Origin: Streptomyces sp. RB17 | GTDB taxonomy: Bacteria; Actinomycetota; Actinomycetes; Streptomycetales; Streptomycetaceae | Assembly: GCF_009604455.1 (NCBI RefSeq) | Contig: NZ_WEGL01000001.1 | Location: 1,240,001 to 1,304,000 of the forward strand | DNA length: 64,000 nt | Direction: 5' to 3' | Shown here: one piece after another, positions 9,876 through 18,935 of the stretch | How the letters are laid out: every line of letters begins with the position of its first letter | How positions within the stretch are numbered: the first letter of the stretch is position 1 | Program-made: the position numbers and the translations under genes | Notes under the pieces: model-generated | The model's database searches: none | What the model saw: the letters and a program-made list of their open reading frames with translations, nothing else | Told to the model about the DNA's origin: nothing

Positions 9876-10868
9876 ATGCGCCGCAAGGCAAGCCTGGTCC
9901 TGCTCGCCTGCGCCGTCTTCTGCGCGGCGCTCGCCCCGCTCATGCGCTGGTACGCCTTCCCGCGCCTGGCCAGGATCCCGGCGAACCAGTACCAGGACAT
10001 GGTCCTTGAGGCCAAGGGCGCCACCCTCCTCGACTACGGCACCATGCGCGCGAGGAAGGTCTCCGAGGTCACCATCGTGCAGACCCTCAAGGGCGACGTG
10101 GCGGCCGCGCAGAGGATCGAGAAGACGGCGGGCCGGCCGGTCGTGGTCTGGGACAGCCTCTCCTACGTCCAGGGCCCCGACGGCAAGATGGTCTCCAAGG
10201 TCCCCGAGCGCTACATCTTCGACGCCCACAGCCAGGACCCCGTGCACGCCACCGGCGAGATGGTCGACGGCGACCCGGTCACCCGCCAGGGCATCGAGTT
10301 CAAGTGGCCCTTCCTGACCGAGAAGCGCGACTACGAGTACTTCGACGCGCAGACCCGCACCACCAGCCCCATCCACTACAAGGGCACCCGGACCTTCCGG
10401 GGCCTGCAGGTCTACTACTTCGAGCAGACCATCCCCTGGACCAAGGTCCCGATGCCCAAGACCATGCCCGTGCAGGGGATCACACCGGAATCGGTCGCCA
10501 GGACGGGCACCACCCGCTGGTACAGCACAGTCCGCAGGTTCTGGGTCGAACCCGTCACCGGCGCGCCCGTCTACGGCGAGGAGCTGCACAAGGAGGAACT
10601 GCGCGGCGGCACCCTGCTCGGCGGCCGGGACAGGGTCACCGCGTTCGCCGGGGACGTGAAGATGCGCGAGGACTACATCGAGCACACGGTCGCCCTGGTC
10701 GAGCACAACCGCACCCTGGTGCTGACGCTCACCTCGTACGTCCCCTGGGGCTCCCTGACCGCGGGCGTGCTGCTCCTCGCCCTCTCCCTCTACCTGGAGG
10801 CCCGCGCCCGCCGCCCCCGGGACCCGGCATCCACGGAACCGGCCGAACCCGAACCGGTCAGCTCCTGA
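9876..10868 (+). CDS. DUF3068 family membrane-anchored protein
   Basis: This 330-aa protein has an N-terminal transmembrane segment (residues about 5-25, LVLLACAVFCAALAPLMRW), a large extracytoplasmic domain (VMAAQ-like strands such as DSLSYVQGPDG and EQTIPWTKVP), and a second membrane helix near the C-terminus (about 285-310). The architecture and the start (FPRLARIPANQY) match DUF3068, an actinobacterial family related to PorA-type envelope proteins. Its function is unknown. ATG 9876 has a very good ribosome site (GGGAGGGAGG). Its stop codon overlaps the convergent hrpB end by 11 bp, so no terminator can separate them. Confidence 0.85.
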   Translation: MRRKASLVLLACAVFCAALAPLMRWYAFPRLARIPANQYQDMVLEAKGATLLDYGTMRARKVSEVTIVQTLKGDVAAAQRIEKTAGRPVVVWDSLSYVQGPDGKMVSKVPERYIFDAHSQDPVHATGEMVDGDPVTRQGIEFKWPFLTEKRDYEYFDAQTRTTSPIHYKGTRTFRGLQVYYFEQTIPWTKVPMPKTMPVQGITPESVARTGTTRWYSTVRRFWVEPVTGAPVYGEELHKEELRGGTLLGGRDRVTAFAGDVKMREDYIEHTVALVEHNRTLVLTLTSYVPWGSLTAGVLLLALSLYLEARARRPRDPASTEPAEPEPVSS

Positions 10869-13761
10869 GCCGCGCGTTGGTGTGCCGGGTGGGCTCGGCG
10901 GTCGCCGGGTCCTCGGGCCACGGATGCTTCGGGTACCGCCCGCGCAACTCGGCCCGTACGCCCCGGTAGCCGCCCTTCCAGAAGGAGGCGAGATCGGCCG
11001 TGACGGCGGCGGGCCGCCCGGCGGGCGAGAGCAGATGCACGAGCAGCGGCACCCCGGCGACGGCCGGCGTCTCGCGCAGCCCGAACATCTCCTGCAGCTT
11101 CACCGCGAGCACGGGCCGCTCCGGATCCCGATAGTCGATCCGAATTCTGGACCCACTCGGTACCGTGATCCGCTCGGGCGCCAGCTCGTCCAGCCGCGCG
11201 GCCTCCCCGCTCGCCCACGGCAGCAGCCGCGCGAGGGCCTGCCCGGCGTCGATCCGGCCGAGATCGGCCCGCAGCCGCGCCCTGCTCAGCTCCGGTTCCA
11301 GCCATTCGTCCACGCGCGCGTGCAGCGCGTCGTCGGACACGTCCGGCCACGGCTCGCCAAGGCGGGCGTGCAGGAACGCGAGCCGCTGCCGCAGCACCTC
11401 CGCCTCCGGCGACCAGCGCAGCAGCCCGAGCCCTTCCTGCCGCAGGCCGTCGAGCAGGGCGTCGCGTACGAGCGCCGGGTCGGCGTCCCTCAGCGGCCGT
11501 ACGGCCAGCTCGATGGCGCCGAGCCGCTCGACATGCCGGGCCACGACATCCCCGCCGGCCCAGTGGACCTCGTCCCGCTCGCCGAGCAGACTCCCGGCGG
11601 CGGCCCGCGCCACGTCCTCGCTCACGGCCGCTCCGAGCCGCACACGCGCGTGCCCCTTCCCGGCGGGCCGATCGGCAACGGCCACGACGATCCACGGCGC
11701 ACTCCGCAGCCCGGACCCCTCCACCAACTCGGCACGAGTCCCCGAAGCCATCAGATACGACCCACCGTCGGACTTGCCGACCCGCTCAGGAAAGGCCAGC
11801 GCAGCAACGACCCCGGCGAGCTGGTCCCCATCGCCGCCTGCTCCGACCTGCCCGAAGCCTTCCGCCGCACGGCCGCGCGCTCCGGCGGGGCCGCCTGGTC
11901 CGGTCCCGCCGGAGCCTTCCGCCTGGCGGCCGCGTACTCCGGTGGGGTCGCCTTCCGTCCTGCGGCTGCGTGTTTCGGTGGGGGCGTCTGGTCCGGTCTG
12001 TTCGGGGCCTTCTGGCTTGTGGCTGCGTGTTTCGGTGGGAGCGCTCGGTCCGGCCTGGCCGGGGCCTTCCGTCTTATGGCTGCCTGCTCCGGCGGGGGCG
12101 CCCGGTCCGGTCTGTTCGGGGCCTTCCGGCTTGCGGCCGCGTACTCCGGTGGGGTCGCTCGGTCCGGCCTGGCCGGGGCCTTCCGTCTTATGGCTGCGTG
12201 CTCCGGCGGGGGCGCCCGGTCCGGTCTGTTCGGGGCCTTCTGGCCGACGGTCACGGGCGGGTGGGTGGGAGAACTCCCCCGAGACGGCCCGCAGCCGCCG
12301 CACCTCCGCAGCCCACCGCGCAGCGTAGGCGTCACCCCCACGCCGAGCCCGCCGCAGCGCACCGGCGAGATCATCCCCGTAATCCCGCGGCACCTCTTCG
12401 GAGAGCAGAGCGACAACCTCCGCACCCTCACCGGCCGTATCCAACAACGCGCGCCCCAGCCGGGGATGCACCCCCAGCCGAGCCAGCCGCACACCGACCG
12501 ACGTGGCCCGACCGACGGAGTCCACCGCGCCCACGGCCGACAGAACCTCCCGCGCCGCCGCCATGGCTCCACCCGGCGGAGGATCGAGCAACGCCAGCCC
12601 GGAGGCGTCCGGATCGCCCCAGCAAGCGGCCTGCAGGGCGAACGCGGTCAGGTCGGCCACCTTGATCTCCGGCGCCGGAAACGCCGGCAGCCGCCCGTCC
12701 TCAGCCTCGGCCCAGCACCGGTACACCGCCCCCGGCGCCTCCCGACCGGCCCGCCCCGCCCGCTGCCGCCCGGCCGCCCGCGACGCCCGTACCGTCGTCA
12801 GCCCGCTCAGCCCGCGCGCGTGGTCCACCCGCGGCTCGCGCGCGAGCCCCGAGTCCACCACCACGCGCACCCCGGGCACCGTCAGCGAGGACTCCGCCAC
12901 CGAGGTCGCCAGCACCACCCGCCGCCGCCCTGCCGGAGAGAGCACCGCGTCCTGCACCGCGGCCGGCGCCCGCCCGTGCATCTGGAGCGCGTCCACCGCC
13001 CCGAGATCCCCGAGCTGCCCCGCCACGCGCGCGATCTCGCCCACACCCGGCAGGAAGCACAGCACGTCCCCGTCCCGCTCGGCCAGCGCCCGCCGCACCA
13101 CCGAGGCCACATGCGCGAGCAGTGCCGGATCGACCCGCATCCCGTGCGGCGGCCGTACCGGACGCACCGGAGGCGCCCACACCACCTCCACCGGATGCGT
13201 GACGCCCTCCGCCTCGACCACGGGCGCCCCGCCCAGCAGCCGCGCCCACCCCTCCGCGTCCGTCGTCGCCGACGCGGCCACCAGCCGCAGCTCCGGCCGC
13301 AGCGCCTGCCGTACGTCCCACAGGAACGCGGCCACCGTGTCGGCGTCCAGATGCCGCTCGTGGCACTCGTCGAGGACCACGACGTCGACGCCCGGCAGCT
13401 CCTGGTCCCGTTGCAGCCGCTGCAGCAGCACACCGGTCGTGACGACCTCCACGCGCGTGTGCCGCCCCACGGCCCGTTCACCGCGCACCGTGAAGCCCAC
13501 GCTCTCGCCGGGCTTCTCGCCCAGCAGCCACGCCATCCGCCGGGCCGCCGCCCGCACCGCGATCCGGCGCGGCTCGGCCACCACGACACGCCGTGCGGGC
13601 CCGTCCCCGACCAGCCCCGCCAGCACCAGCGGCACCAGCGTCGTCTTGCCGGTGCCGGGCGGCGCCACGAGCACGGCGGTGCCGCCGTCCTCCAGGGCGT
13701 CGGTCAGGGCCGGCAGGGCCGAGCGCACGGGCAGCGCGTCCAGGGCGTCGTAACGGATCAC
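10858..13761 (-). CDS. hrpB: ATP-dependent RNA helicase HrpB
   Basis: A 967-aa DEAH-box-like helicase. The Walker A motif (VAPPGTGKTTL, Lys39), motif II as DECHERHLD, motif III SATTDAEGW, and QRAGRAGREAPG of motif VI are all present. The HrpB-specific C-terminal domain follows (RIDYRDPERPVLAVKLQEMFGL, then FWKGGYRGVRAELRGRYPKHPWPEDP). Start is GTG 13761 with TAGGGG upstream. Odd point: residues about 508-620, after the helicase-associated region, are a low-complexity array of 19-aa repeats encoded by a 57-bp minisatellite. Ordinary HrpB proteins are about 820-850 aa, so the insertion accounts for the extra length. The helicase target is unknown in actinobacteria. Its 3' end overlaps the DUF3068 gene. 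Confidence 0.93.
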   Translation of the reverse strand: MIRYDALDALPVRSALPALTDALEDGGTAVLVAPPGTGKTTLVPLVLAGLVGDGPARRVVVAEPRRIAVRAAARRMAWLLGEKPGESVGFTVRGERAVGRHTRVEVVTTGVLLQRLQRDQELPGVDVVVLDECHERHLDADTVAAFLWDVRQALRPELRLVAASATTDAEGWARLLGGAPVVEAEGVTHPVEVVWAPPVRPVRPPHGMRVDPALLAHVASVVRRALAERDGDVLCFLPGVGEIARVAGQLGDLGAVDALQMHGRAPAAVQDAVLSPAGRRRVVLATSVAESSLTVPGVRVVVDSGLAREPRVDHARGLSGLTTVRASRAAGRQRAGRAGREAPGAVYRCWAEAEDGRLPAFPAPEIKVADLTAFALQAACWGDPDASGLALLDPPPGGAMAAAREVLSAVGAVDSVGRATSVGVRLARLGVHPRLGRALLDTAGEGAEVVALLSEEVPRDYGDDLAGALRRARRGGDAYAARWAAEVRRLRAVSGEFSHPPARDRRPEGPEQTGPGAPAGARSHKTEGPGQAGPSDPTGVRGRKPEGPEQTGPGAPAGAGSHKTEGPGQAGPSAPTETRSHKPEGPEQTGPDAPTETRSRRTEGDPTGVRGRQAEGSGGTGPGGPAGARGRAAEGFGQVGAGGDGDQLAGVVAALAFPERVGKSDGGSYLMASGTRAELVEGSGLRSAPWIVVAVADRPAGKGHARVRLGAAVSEDVARAAAGSLLGERDEVHWAGGDVVARHVERLGAIELAVRPLRDADPALVRDALLDGLRQEGLGLLRWSPEAEVLRQRLAFLHARLGEPWPDVSDDALHARVDEWLEPELSRARLRADLGRIDAGQALARLLPWASGEAARLDELAPERITVPSGSRIRIDYRDPERPVLAVKLQEMFGLRETPAVAGVPLLVHLLSPAGRPAAVTADLASFWKGGYRGVRAELRGRYPKHPWPEDPATAEPTRHTNARLRS
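11900..12240 (-). repeat. 57-bp tandem repeat inside hrpB
   Basis: Four clear 57-bp units run at 11994-12050, 12051-12107, 12108-12164 and 12165-12221, with a partial fifth and more diverged copies upstream. The units at 12051 and 12165 differ at a single base, while neighbours differ more, so the recent duplication unit is about 114 bp (an A-B pair). Each unit encodes 19 residues of the type GPGAPAGARSHKTEGPGQA, alternating with GPSDPTGVRGRKPEGPEQT. Because 57 is a multiple of 3, all frames remain open. Confidence 0.93.
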
Positions 13762-13861
13762 GCCCCTAGTGTCGTACGACGGCGAAACCGGCCTTCACGC
13801 GCGCGTGCGCGTAGGTATGGGTAAGCGCCCTCACGCGCGTGCCCCCGACGATCGGCCGAGG

Positions 13862-14698
13862 TCAGTCCCGCTCGCACACGAAGATCGCCGTCCCCGGGAT
13901 CAGATGGCCGCGCAGCGGGGACCAGCCGCCCCACTCCGCGGTGTTCCAGGCCGGCCACTCCGGCTCCACCAGGTCCACCAGGCGGAAACCGGACGCCACG
14001 ATGTCCCGGACCCGGTCGCCGAGCGTCCGGTGGTGCTCGACGTAGACCGCGCGGCCCTCCTCGTCCTGCTCCACGTAGGGCGTGCGGTCGAAGTAGGAGG
14101 ACGACACCGACAGGCCCTCGGGGCCCGGCTCGTCCGGGAACGCCCAGCGGATCGGATGCGTCACCGAGAAGACGAACCGGCCACCCGGACGCAGCACCCG
14201 GCGCACCTCGCGCAGCACCAGCCGCGGGTCGGCGACGAAGGGCAGCGCCCCGTACGCCGAGCAGACCAGGTGGAAGGAGCCGTCCGCGAAGGGCAGCGCT
14301 CCGGCGTCCGCGCACACCAGCGGAAACGATCCGCCGATCCGCAGCGCGTGCTGCAGCTGGCGGTGCGAGAGGTCCAGGGCCACCGGGCGGGCCCCCTGGG
14401 CGGCCAGCCAGCGCGCGCACTGCGCCGCGCCCGCGCCGATCTCCAGGACCTCCTTGCCCTTCAGCTCCTCCGGCGGGCCGAGCAGCTCGGCCTCCACCTC
14501 GTCCAGGCCCTCCGGACCCCACACGAAGCGGTCGTCGCCGAGGAACGTGCCGTGCTCGACCTGGTACTCGTCCGCGTTGCGGTCCCACCAGCCCCGGTTC
14601 GCCCGTGCGCTCTCCGCGACACCGGCGTCACGGCGTGTCGCCTCCGGCTCGAACGCCTCGGATCCCTCGCGTTCGTACGCTTCCGGCTCTTGGATGAT
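13862..14698 (-). CDS. class I SAM-dependent methyltransferase with probable ATC start
   Basis: The methyltransferase fold is clear: motif I (KEVLEIGAGAAQCARWLA), then ALPFADGSFHLVCSAYGALPF and VLREVRRVLRPGGRFVF, ending in RGHLIPGTAIFVCERD. The substrate is unknown. The first canonical start, GTG 14524, gives 220 aa but lies inside conserved-looking coding sequence. The same frame continues upstream through GWWDRNADEYQVEHGTFLG and IIQEPEAYEREGSEAFEPE, with strong codon bias, back to two ATC codons at 14698. These sit 6 nt after GAGG. No ATG, GTG or TTG occurs in frame before the upstream stop. I infer initiation at ATC 14698 (278 aa) or a start codon lost by mutation. Confidence 0.8.
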   Translation of the reverse strand: MIQEPEAYEREGSEAFEPEATRRDAGVAESARANRGWWDRNADEYQVEHGTFLGDDRFVWGPEGLDEVEAELLGPPEELKGKEVLEIGAGAAQCARWLAAQGARPVALDLSHRQLQHALRIGGSFPLVCADAGALPFADGSFHLVCSAYGALPFVADPRLVLREVRRVLRPGGRFVFSVTHPIRWAFPDEPGPEGLSVSSSYFDRTPYVEQDEEGRAVYVEHHRTLGDRVRDIVASGFRLVDLVEPEWPAWNTAEWGGWSPLRGHLIPGTAIFVCERD

Positions 14699-14834
14699 CG
14701 GCTCCCTCGTCGTACTCTTCCGTCCAACCCGCCAGGGTCCGACACGGAGGCGGCCCCACAGGCCTGTCTGGCCTCAAGGGACGTTTCTTCTGCCGGTTAT
14801 GCGGTGATCCGCCCCGGGTGTGCGCCTTCGCGCA

Positions 14835-14863
14835 TTGACCATGTCCGGCTGCCCCCGTATGCT
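14835..14863 (+). promoter_or_regulatory. near-consensus vegetative promoter of rpsA
   Basis: TTGACC (14835-14840), a 17-bp spacer and TATGCT (14858-14863) match the HrdB/sigma-70 consensus closely, which is rare for this GC content. Transcription from about 14870 would give a 5' leader of about 200 nt before rpsA. The leader (to 15069) contains no gene I can support. Confidence 0.8.
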
Positions 14864-15069
14864 ACAAGTTGCGCTGCGGGCCTGCGCACCTCAGACGTAG
14901 CAGGCTGCGCTCGCATCTGTTGTATGTCCCCTCGGTTCTCGAGGCGCCATCGGGCATTCGTGCCCACAAGGTGGCGCTTCCTTGGCTGTCCGGCTTCTGC
15001 AGAGCGAAACGGGCTCCCGGCGTAAGCAGTACCTACGACTTCAATGTCCGTACCGGAGCCCTTTCCCAC

Positions 15070-16560
15070 ATGACGAGCAGCACCGAGACCACCGCCACCA
15101 CCCCGCAGGTAGCGGTCAACGACATCGGTAACGAGGAAGCTTTCCTCGCAGCGATCGACGAGACGATCAAGTACTTCAACGACGGCGACATCGTCGACGG
15201 CGTCATCGTGAAGGTCGACCGGGACGAGGTCCTGCTCGACATCGGTTACAAGACCGAAGGTGTCATCCCGAGCCGCGAGCTCTCGATCAAGCACGACGTC
15301 GACCCGAACGAGGTCGTGGCCGTCGGCGACGAGATCGAGGCCCTGGTCCTCCAGAAGGAGGACAAGGAAGGCCGCCTGATCCTCTCGAAGAAGCGCGCCC
15401 AGTACGAGCGTGCCTGGGGCACCATCGAGAAGATCAAGGAAGAGGACGGCATCGTCACCGGTACCGTCATCGAGGTCGTCAAGGGTGGTCTCATCCTCGA
15501 CATCGGCCTCCGTGGCTTCCTCCCGGCCTCCCTGGTCGAGATGCGCCGCGTCCGCGACCTTCAGCCGTACGTCGGCAAGGAGCTCGAGGCCAAGATCATC
15601 GAGCTGGACAAGAACCGCAACAACGTGGTCCTGTCCCGCCGCGCCTGGCTCGAGCAGACCCAGTCCGAGGTCCGCCAGACGTTCCTCACGACCCTCCAGA
15701 AGGGTCAGGTCCGCTCCGGCGTCGTCTCCTCGATCGTCAACTTCGGTGCCTTCGTGGACCTGGGTGGCGTCGACGGTCTGGTCCACGTCTCCGAGCTGTC
15801 CTGGAAGCACATCGACCACCCGTCCGAGGTCGTCGAGGTCGGCCAGGAGGTCACCGTCGAGGTCCTCGACGTCGACATGGACCGCGAGCGCGTCTCCCTG
15901 TCGCTGAAGGCGACCCAGGAAGACCCGTGGCAGCAGTTCGCCCGCACCCACCAGATCGGCCAGGTCGTGCCCGGCAAGGTCACGAAGCTGGTGCCGTTCG
16001 GTGCGTTCGTCCGTGTGGACGAGGGCATCGAGGGTCTGGTCCACATCTCCGAGCTGGCCGAGCGCCACGTGGAGATCCCGGAGCAGGTCGTGCAGGTCAA
16101 CGACGAGATCTTCGTCAAGGTCATCGACATCGACCTCGAGCGTCGTCGCATCAGCCTCTCGCTGAAGCAGGCCAACGAGTCCTTCGGTGCCGACCCGGCC
16201 TCGGTCGAGTTCGACCCGACCCTGTACGGCATGGCCGCGTCCTACGACGACCAGGGCAACTACATCTACCCCGAGGGCTTCGACCCGGAGACCAACGACT
16301 GGCTGCCGGGCTACGAGAAGCAGCGCGAGGAGTGGGAGCGCCAGTACGCCGAGGCGCAGGCCCGCTTCGAGCAGCACCAGCAGCAGGTCATCAAGTCCCG
16401 CGAGGCCGACGCCGCTGCCGCGGCCGAGGGTGGCGAGGCTGCGGCTCCGGCCGCGACCGGCGGTTCGTACTCCTCTGAGGGCGCGGACACCTCCGGTGCG
16501 CTGGCCTCGGACGAGGCGCTGGCCGCGCTGCGCGAGAAGCTGGCCGGCGGCCAGAGCTGA
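15070..16560 (+). CDS. rpsA: 30S ribosomal protein S1
   Basis: This 496-aa protein has four S1 RNA-binding domains, the actinobacterial form (six in E. coli). Each ends in a characteristic strand: KKRAQYERAW, LSRRAWLEQ, SLSLKATQEDPW and SLSLKQANESFG. The acidic C-terminal tail contains DPTLYGMAASYDDQGNY and an Ala/Glu-rich end. It binds mRNA and helps 30S initiation. ATG 15070 has GGAG 12 nt upstream, a weak spacing, yet MTSSTETT is the usual Streptomyces start. Codon use is richer in GGT, CGT and CTC than its neighbours, as in highly expressed genes. It has its own promoter and terminator. Confidence 0.98.
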   Translation: MTSSTETTATTPQVAVNDIGNEEAFLAAIDETIKYFNDGDIVDGVIVKVDRDEVLLDIGYKTEGVIPSRELSIKHDVDPNEVVAVGDEIEALVLQKEDKEGRLILSKKRAQYERAWGTIEKIKEEDGIVTGTVIEVVKGGLILDIGLRGFLPASLVEMRRVRDLQPYVGKELEAKIIELDKNRNNVVLSRRAWLEQTQSEVRQTFLTTLQKGQVRSGVVSSIVNFGAFVDLGGVDGLVHVSELSWKHIDHPSEVVEVGQEVTVEVLDVDMDRERVSLSLKATQEDPWQQFARTHQIGQVVPGKVTKLVPFGAFVRVDEGIEGLVHISELAERHVEIPEQVVQVNDEIFVKVIDIDLERRRISLSLKQANESFGADPASVEFDPTLYGMAASYDDQGNYIYPEGFDPETNDWLPGYEKQREEWERQYAEAQARFEQHQQQVIKSREADAAAAAEGGEAAAPAATGGSYSSEGADTSGALASDEALAALREKLAGGQS

Positions 16561-16595
16561 GCGCTGCCGCTGAGGCTTAGCCGATAGCTGGTTCT

Positions 16596-16627
16596 GAGGG
16601 GCCGTACCTTTCGAGGTGCGGCCCCTC
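16596..16627 (+). terminator. rpsA terminator hairpin
   Basis: GAGGGGCCG (16596-16604) pairs perfectly with CGGCCCCTC (16619-16627) across a 14-nt loop, 35 bp after the rpsA stop. Confidence 0.85.
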
Positions 16628-16687
16628 GGCATGTCCGGGGGCTGCAGGTCGTTCTTCGGGTGCGGGCCGTCCGTGGCTTTGGCGCGC

Positions 16688-16730
16688 CACGCGGCGGAGC
16701 CGCATATTGATACAGCCCCGCGCCCCTGGA
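16688..16730. repeat. Streptomyces-type dispersed intergenic repeat
   Basis: The segment holds GCGGCGGAGCCGC (a 5-bp-arm hairpin at 16691-16703), then ATATTGATACAG, then CCCCGCGCCCCTGG. I recognise this string as one found repeatedly in Streptomyces intergenic regions. Its last 14 bases recur inverted at 34063-34076. The rest of 16628-16855 shows no gene. Confidence 0.5.
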
Positions 16731-16855
16731 GGATCGGAGTTGCCCGCGCCTTCTTCGTACGGTCTCCCCAAGATCATTGGTCAGTGGACTCTCGCGGGAA
16801 TGCCCCCGCTCCACGACGCGTTGTCGATGAACGAACACGAGGAGGAGCGGTCACA

Positions 16856-17794
16856 GTGCTTGATCCGCAGGGTTTGTACGCATGGGAGCCGAAGGGCCTC
16901 GCCGTTGTCGACATGGCGCTGGCCCAGGAGTCGGCCGGACTTGTCATGCTCTACCACTTCGACGGATACATCGACGCGGGTGAGACCGGGGACCAGATCG
17001 TCGAACGGCTGCTCGACTCACTGCCCCACCAGCTCGTCGCCCGGTTCGACCACGACCGGCTCGTGGACTACCGGGCCCGCCGGCCCCTGCTGACCTTCAA
17101 GCGGGACCGCTGGACGGACTACGAGGTCCCGGCCATCGAGGTCCGCCTCGTCCAGGACACCACGGGCGCCCCCTTCCTGCTGCTGTCCGGGCCCGAGCCG
17201 GACGTGGAGTGGGAGCGGTTCGCGGCGGCCGTACGGCAGATCGTGGAGCGGCTCGGCGTCCGCCTCTCCGTGAACTTCCACGGCATCCCCATGGGCGTCC
17301 CGCACACCCGCCCGGTGGGTCTCACCCCGCACGGCAACCGCACCGACCTCGTCCCGGGCCACCGCAGCCCCTTCGAGGAGGCCCAGGTACCCGGCAGCGC
17401 CGAGTCGCTGGTGGAGTACCGCCTGATGGAGGCCGGGCACGACGTCCTGGGCGTCGCCGCGCACGTTCCGCACTACATCGCCCGTTCGGCCTACCCGGAC
17501 GCCGCCCTGACCGTCCTGGAGGCCATCACGGCCGCCACCGGACTGGTCCTCCCGGGCATCGCGCACTCGCTGCGCACGGACGCGTACCGCACCCAGACGG
17601 AGATCGACCGCCAGATCCAGGAGGGCGACGAGGAGCTGACCGCGCTCGTCCAGGGCCTGGAGCACCAGTTCGACGCCGCCGCGGGCGCCGAGACCCGGGG
17701 CAACATGCTCGCCGAACCGGTGGACATCCCGTCGGCCGACGAGATCGGGCTCGAGTTCGAGCGGTTCCTGGCGGAGCGCGAGGGCGACGGTTGA
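16856..17794 (+). CDS. PAC2 family protein
   Basis: This 312-aa protein of the PAC2 (proteasome assembly chaperone 2-like) family starts [20 protein letters not shown] and includes [36 protein letters not shown] and [22 protein letters not shown] 16856 was chosen for the GGAGGAGCGG ribosome site; about 80 upstream in-frame codons lack coding character. Actinomycetes have a 20S proteasome, and PAC2 proteins there are suspected but not proven to act near it. The gene precedes coaE by 45 bp and may be in the same transcript. Confidence 0.88.
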   Translation: MLDPQGLYAWEPKGLAVVDMALAQESAGLVMLYHFDGYIDAGETGDQIVERLLDSLPHQLVARFDHDRLVDYRARRPLLTFKRDRWTDYEVPAIEVRLVQDTTGAPFLLLSGPEPDVEWERFAAAVRQIVERLGVRLSVNFHGIPMGVPHTRPVGLTPHGNRTDLVPGHRSPFEEAQVPGSAESLVEYRLMEAGHDVLGVAAHVPHYIARSAYPDAALTVLEAITAATGLVLPGIAHSLRTDAYRTQTEIDRQIQEGDEELTALVQGLEHQFDAAAGAETRGNMLAEPVDIPSADEIGLEFERFLAEREGDG

Positions 17795-17839
17795 CCTCCG
17801 CCGGTCCCGTTGTCAGTTGCAGAGCCTAAGCTGGCGCTC

Positions 17840-18451
17840 ATGCTGAAAGTGGGCCTGACCGGTGGGATCGGCGCCGGCAAGAGCGAGGTGTCACGGCTGC
17901 TGGTGGAGCACGGGGCCGTGCTGATCGACGCGGACCGCATCGCGCGCGAGGTCGTGGCGCCGGGCACCCCCGGCCTCGCCGCCGTGGTCGATGCCTTCGG
18001 CGCGGAGATCCTCACCGCGGACGGCAGCCTGGACCGGCCCGCACTGGGCTCGATCGTCTTCGCCGACCCCGAGAAGCTCGCCGTCCTCAACTCGATCGTG
18101 CACCCCCTGGTGGGCGCCCGCTCCCGCGAGCTGGAAGAGGCCGCGACCGCCGACGCCGTGGTGATCCACGACGTGCCCCTCCTCACCGAGAACGCCCTGG
18201 CGCCGCTCTACGACCTCGTGGTCGTCGTGGACGCGAGCCCCGAGACCCAGCTCGACCGGCTGGTCCGGCTGCGCGGGATGACCGAGGAGGACGCACGCGC
18301 GCGTATGGCTGCGCAGGCGACCCGCGAGCAGCGCAGACAGATCGCGGACATCGTGATCGACAACGACGTGCCGCTGGACGCGCTGCACAAGCGTGTCGCC
18401 GAGGTGTGGGAGGACCTCGTACGGCGTGCGCGCGAGCGCACCGCGCAGTAG
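17840..18451 (+). CDS. coaE: dephospho-CoA kinase
   Basis: This 203-aa kinase catalyses the last step of coenzyme A synthesis, ATP-dependent 3'-phosphorylation of dephospho-CoA. The P-loop GGIGAGKS is at residues 8-15, followed by [25 protein letters not shown]-type motif ([18 protein letters not shown]) and [13 protein letters not shown]. Length is normal. ATG 17840 gives the usual MLKVGLTGG start; an upstream in-frame start would add only ten atypical residues. Confidence 0.96.
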   Translation: MLKVGLTGGIGAGKSEVSRLLVEHGAVLIDADRIAREVVAPGTPGLAAVVDAFGAEILTADGSLDRPALGSIVFADPEKLAVLNSIVHPLVGARSRELEEAATADAVVIHDVPLLTENALAPLYDLVVVVDASPETQLDRLVRLRGMTEEDARARMAAQATREQRRQIADIVIDNDVPLDALHKRVAEVWEDLVRRARERTAQ

Positions 18452-18513
18452 CGCCGGAATAGCGGCCCCTTCCGGGGGCGTTGAAACGGTGCAGTGAGGG
18501 AAGGACTTCAGCC

Positions 18514-18894
18514 GTGCCCGAGATCAGCGGTTCCACCGGACGTACTCCGGAGACGCATGTCATCGACTTCCGTGCAGCCGAGCATCTGCTCAATTCACGG
18601 GACCCGCGGGGTGCGGTGAAGCTGCTCGACCCAGTCATCGCCGCCCACCCGGAGAACACCGCGGCTCGGCTGCTCCGCGCGCGTGCCTTCTTCGCCGCGG
18701 CGCAACTGCGGCCCGCCGAGCTGGAGTTCACGATCGTGCTGGAGCGCGAGCCGGACAACGCGTTCGCGCACTTCGCGCTGGCCCGCACCTACGAACGCCA
18801 GGGCCGCCCAGACCAGGCCAAACGCCACTTCCGCCTCGCGGCCGCCCTGGACCCGAACCCGGAATACGTGAGAGCGGCACGCTTCGACGACTGA
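18514..18894 (+). CDS. tetratricopeptide repeat protein
   Basis: This 126-aa protein is made mostly of TPR helices: AEHLLNSRDPRGAVKLLDPV, ARAFFAAAQLRPAELEFTIV and FAHFALARTYERQGRPDQAKRHFRLAAALDP, about three repeats covering residues 18-120. It is presumably a small cytoplasmic protein-protein interaction scaffold. GTG 18514 has GGGAAGG upstream. It follows coaE by 62 bp and probably shares its transcript; a short weak hairpin (18465-18479) lies between. Confidence 0.85.
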   Translation: MPEISGSTGRTPETHVIDFRAAEHLLNSRDPRGAVKLLDPVIAAHPENTAARLLRARAFFAAAQLRPAELEFTIVLEREPDNAFAHFALARTYERQGRPDQAKRHFRLAAALDPNPEYVRAARFDD

Positions 18895-18935
18895 CCCGTC
18901 GGCGACCGAGCCGACCGTGCCGTGCGCGGGGCCGG

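Noticed and set aside
11900..12240. Possible CRISPR array
   Set aside because: Repeats are contiguous, without spacers, and inside a coding frame.
10882..13824. 980-codon open frame antisense to hrpB
   Set aside because: HrpB motifs are on the minus strand; the antisense product is low-complexity His/Pro/Arg-rich without domains.
18465..18479. Terminator after coaE
   Set aside because: Stem is only five pairs; too weak to call.
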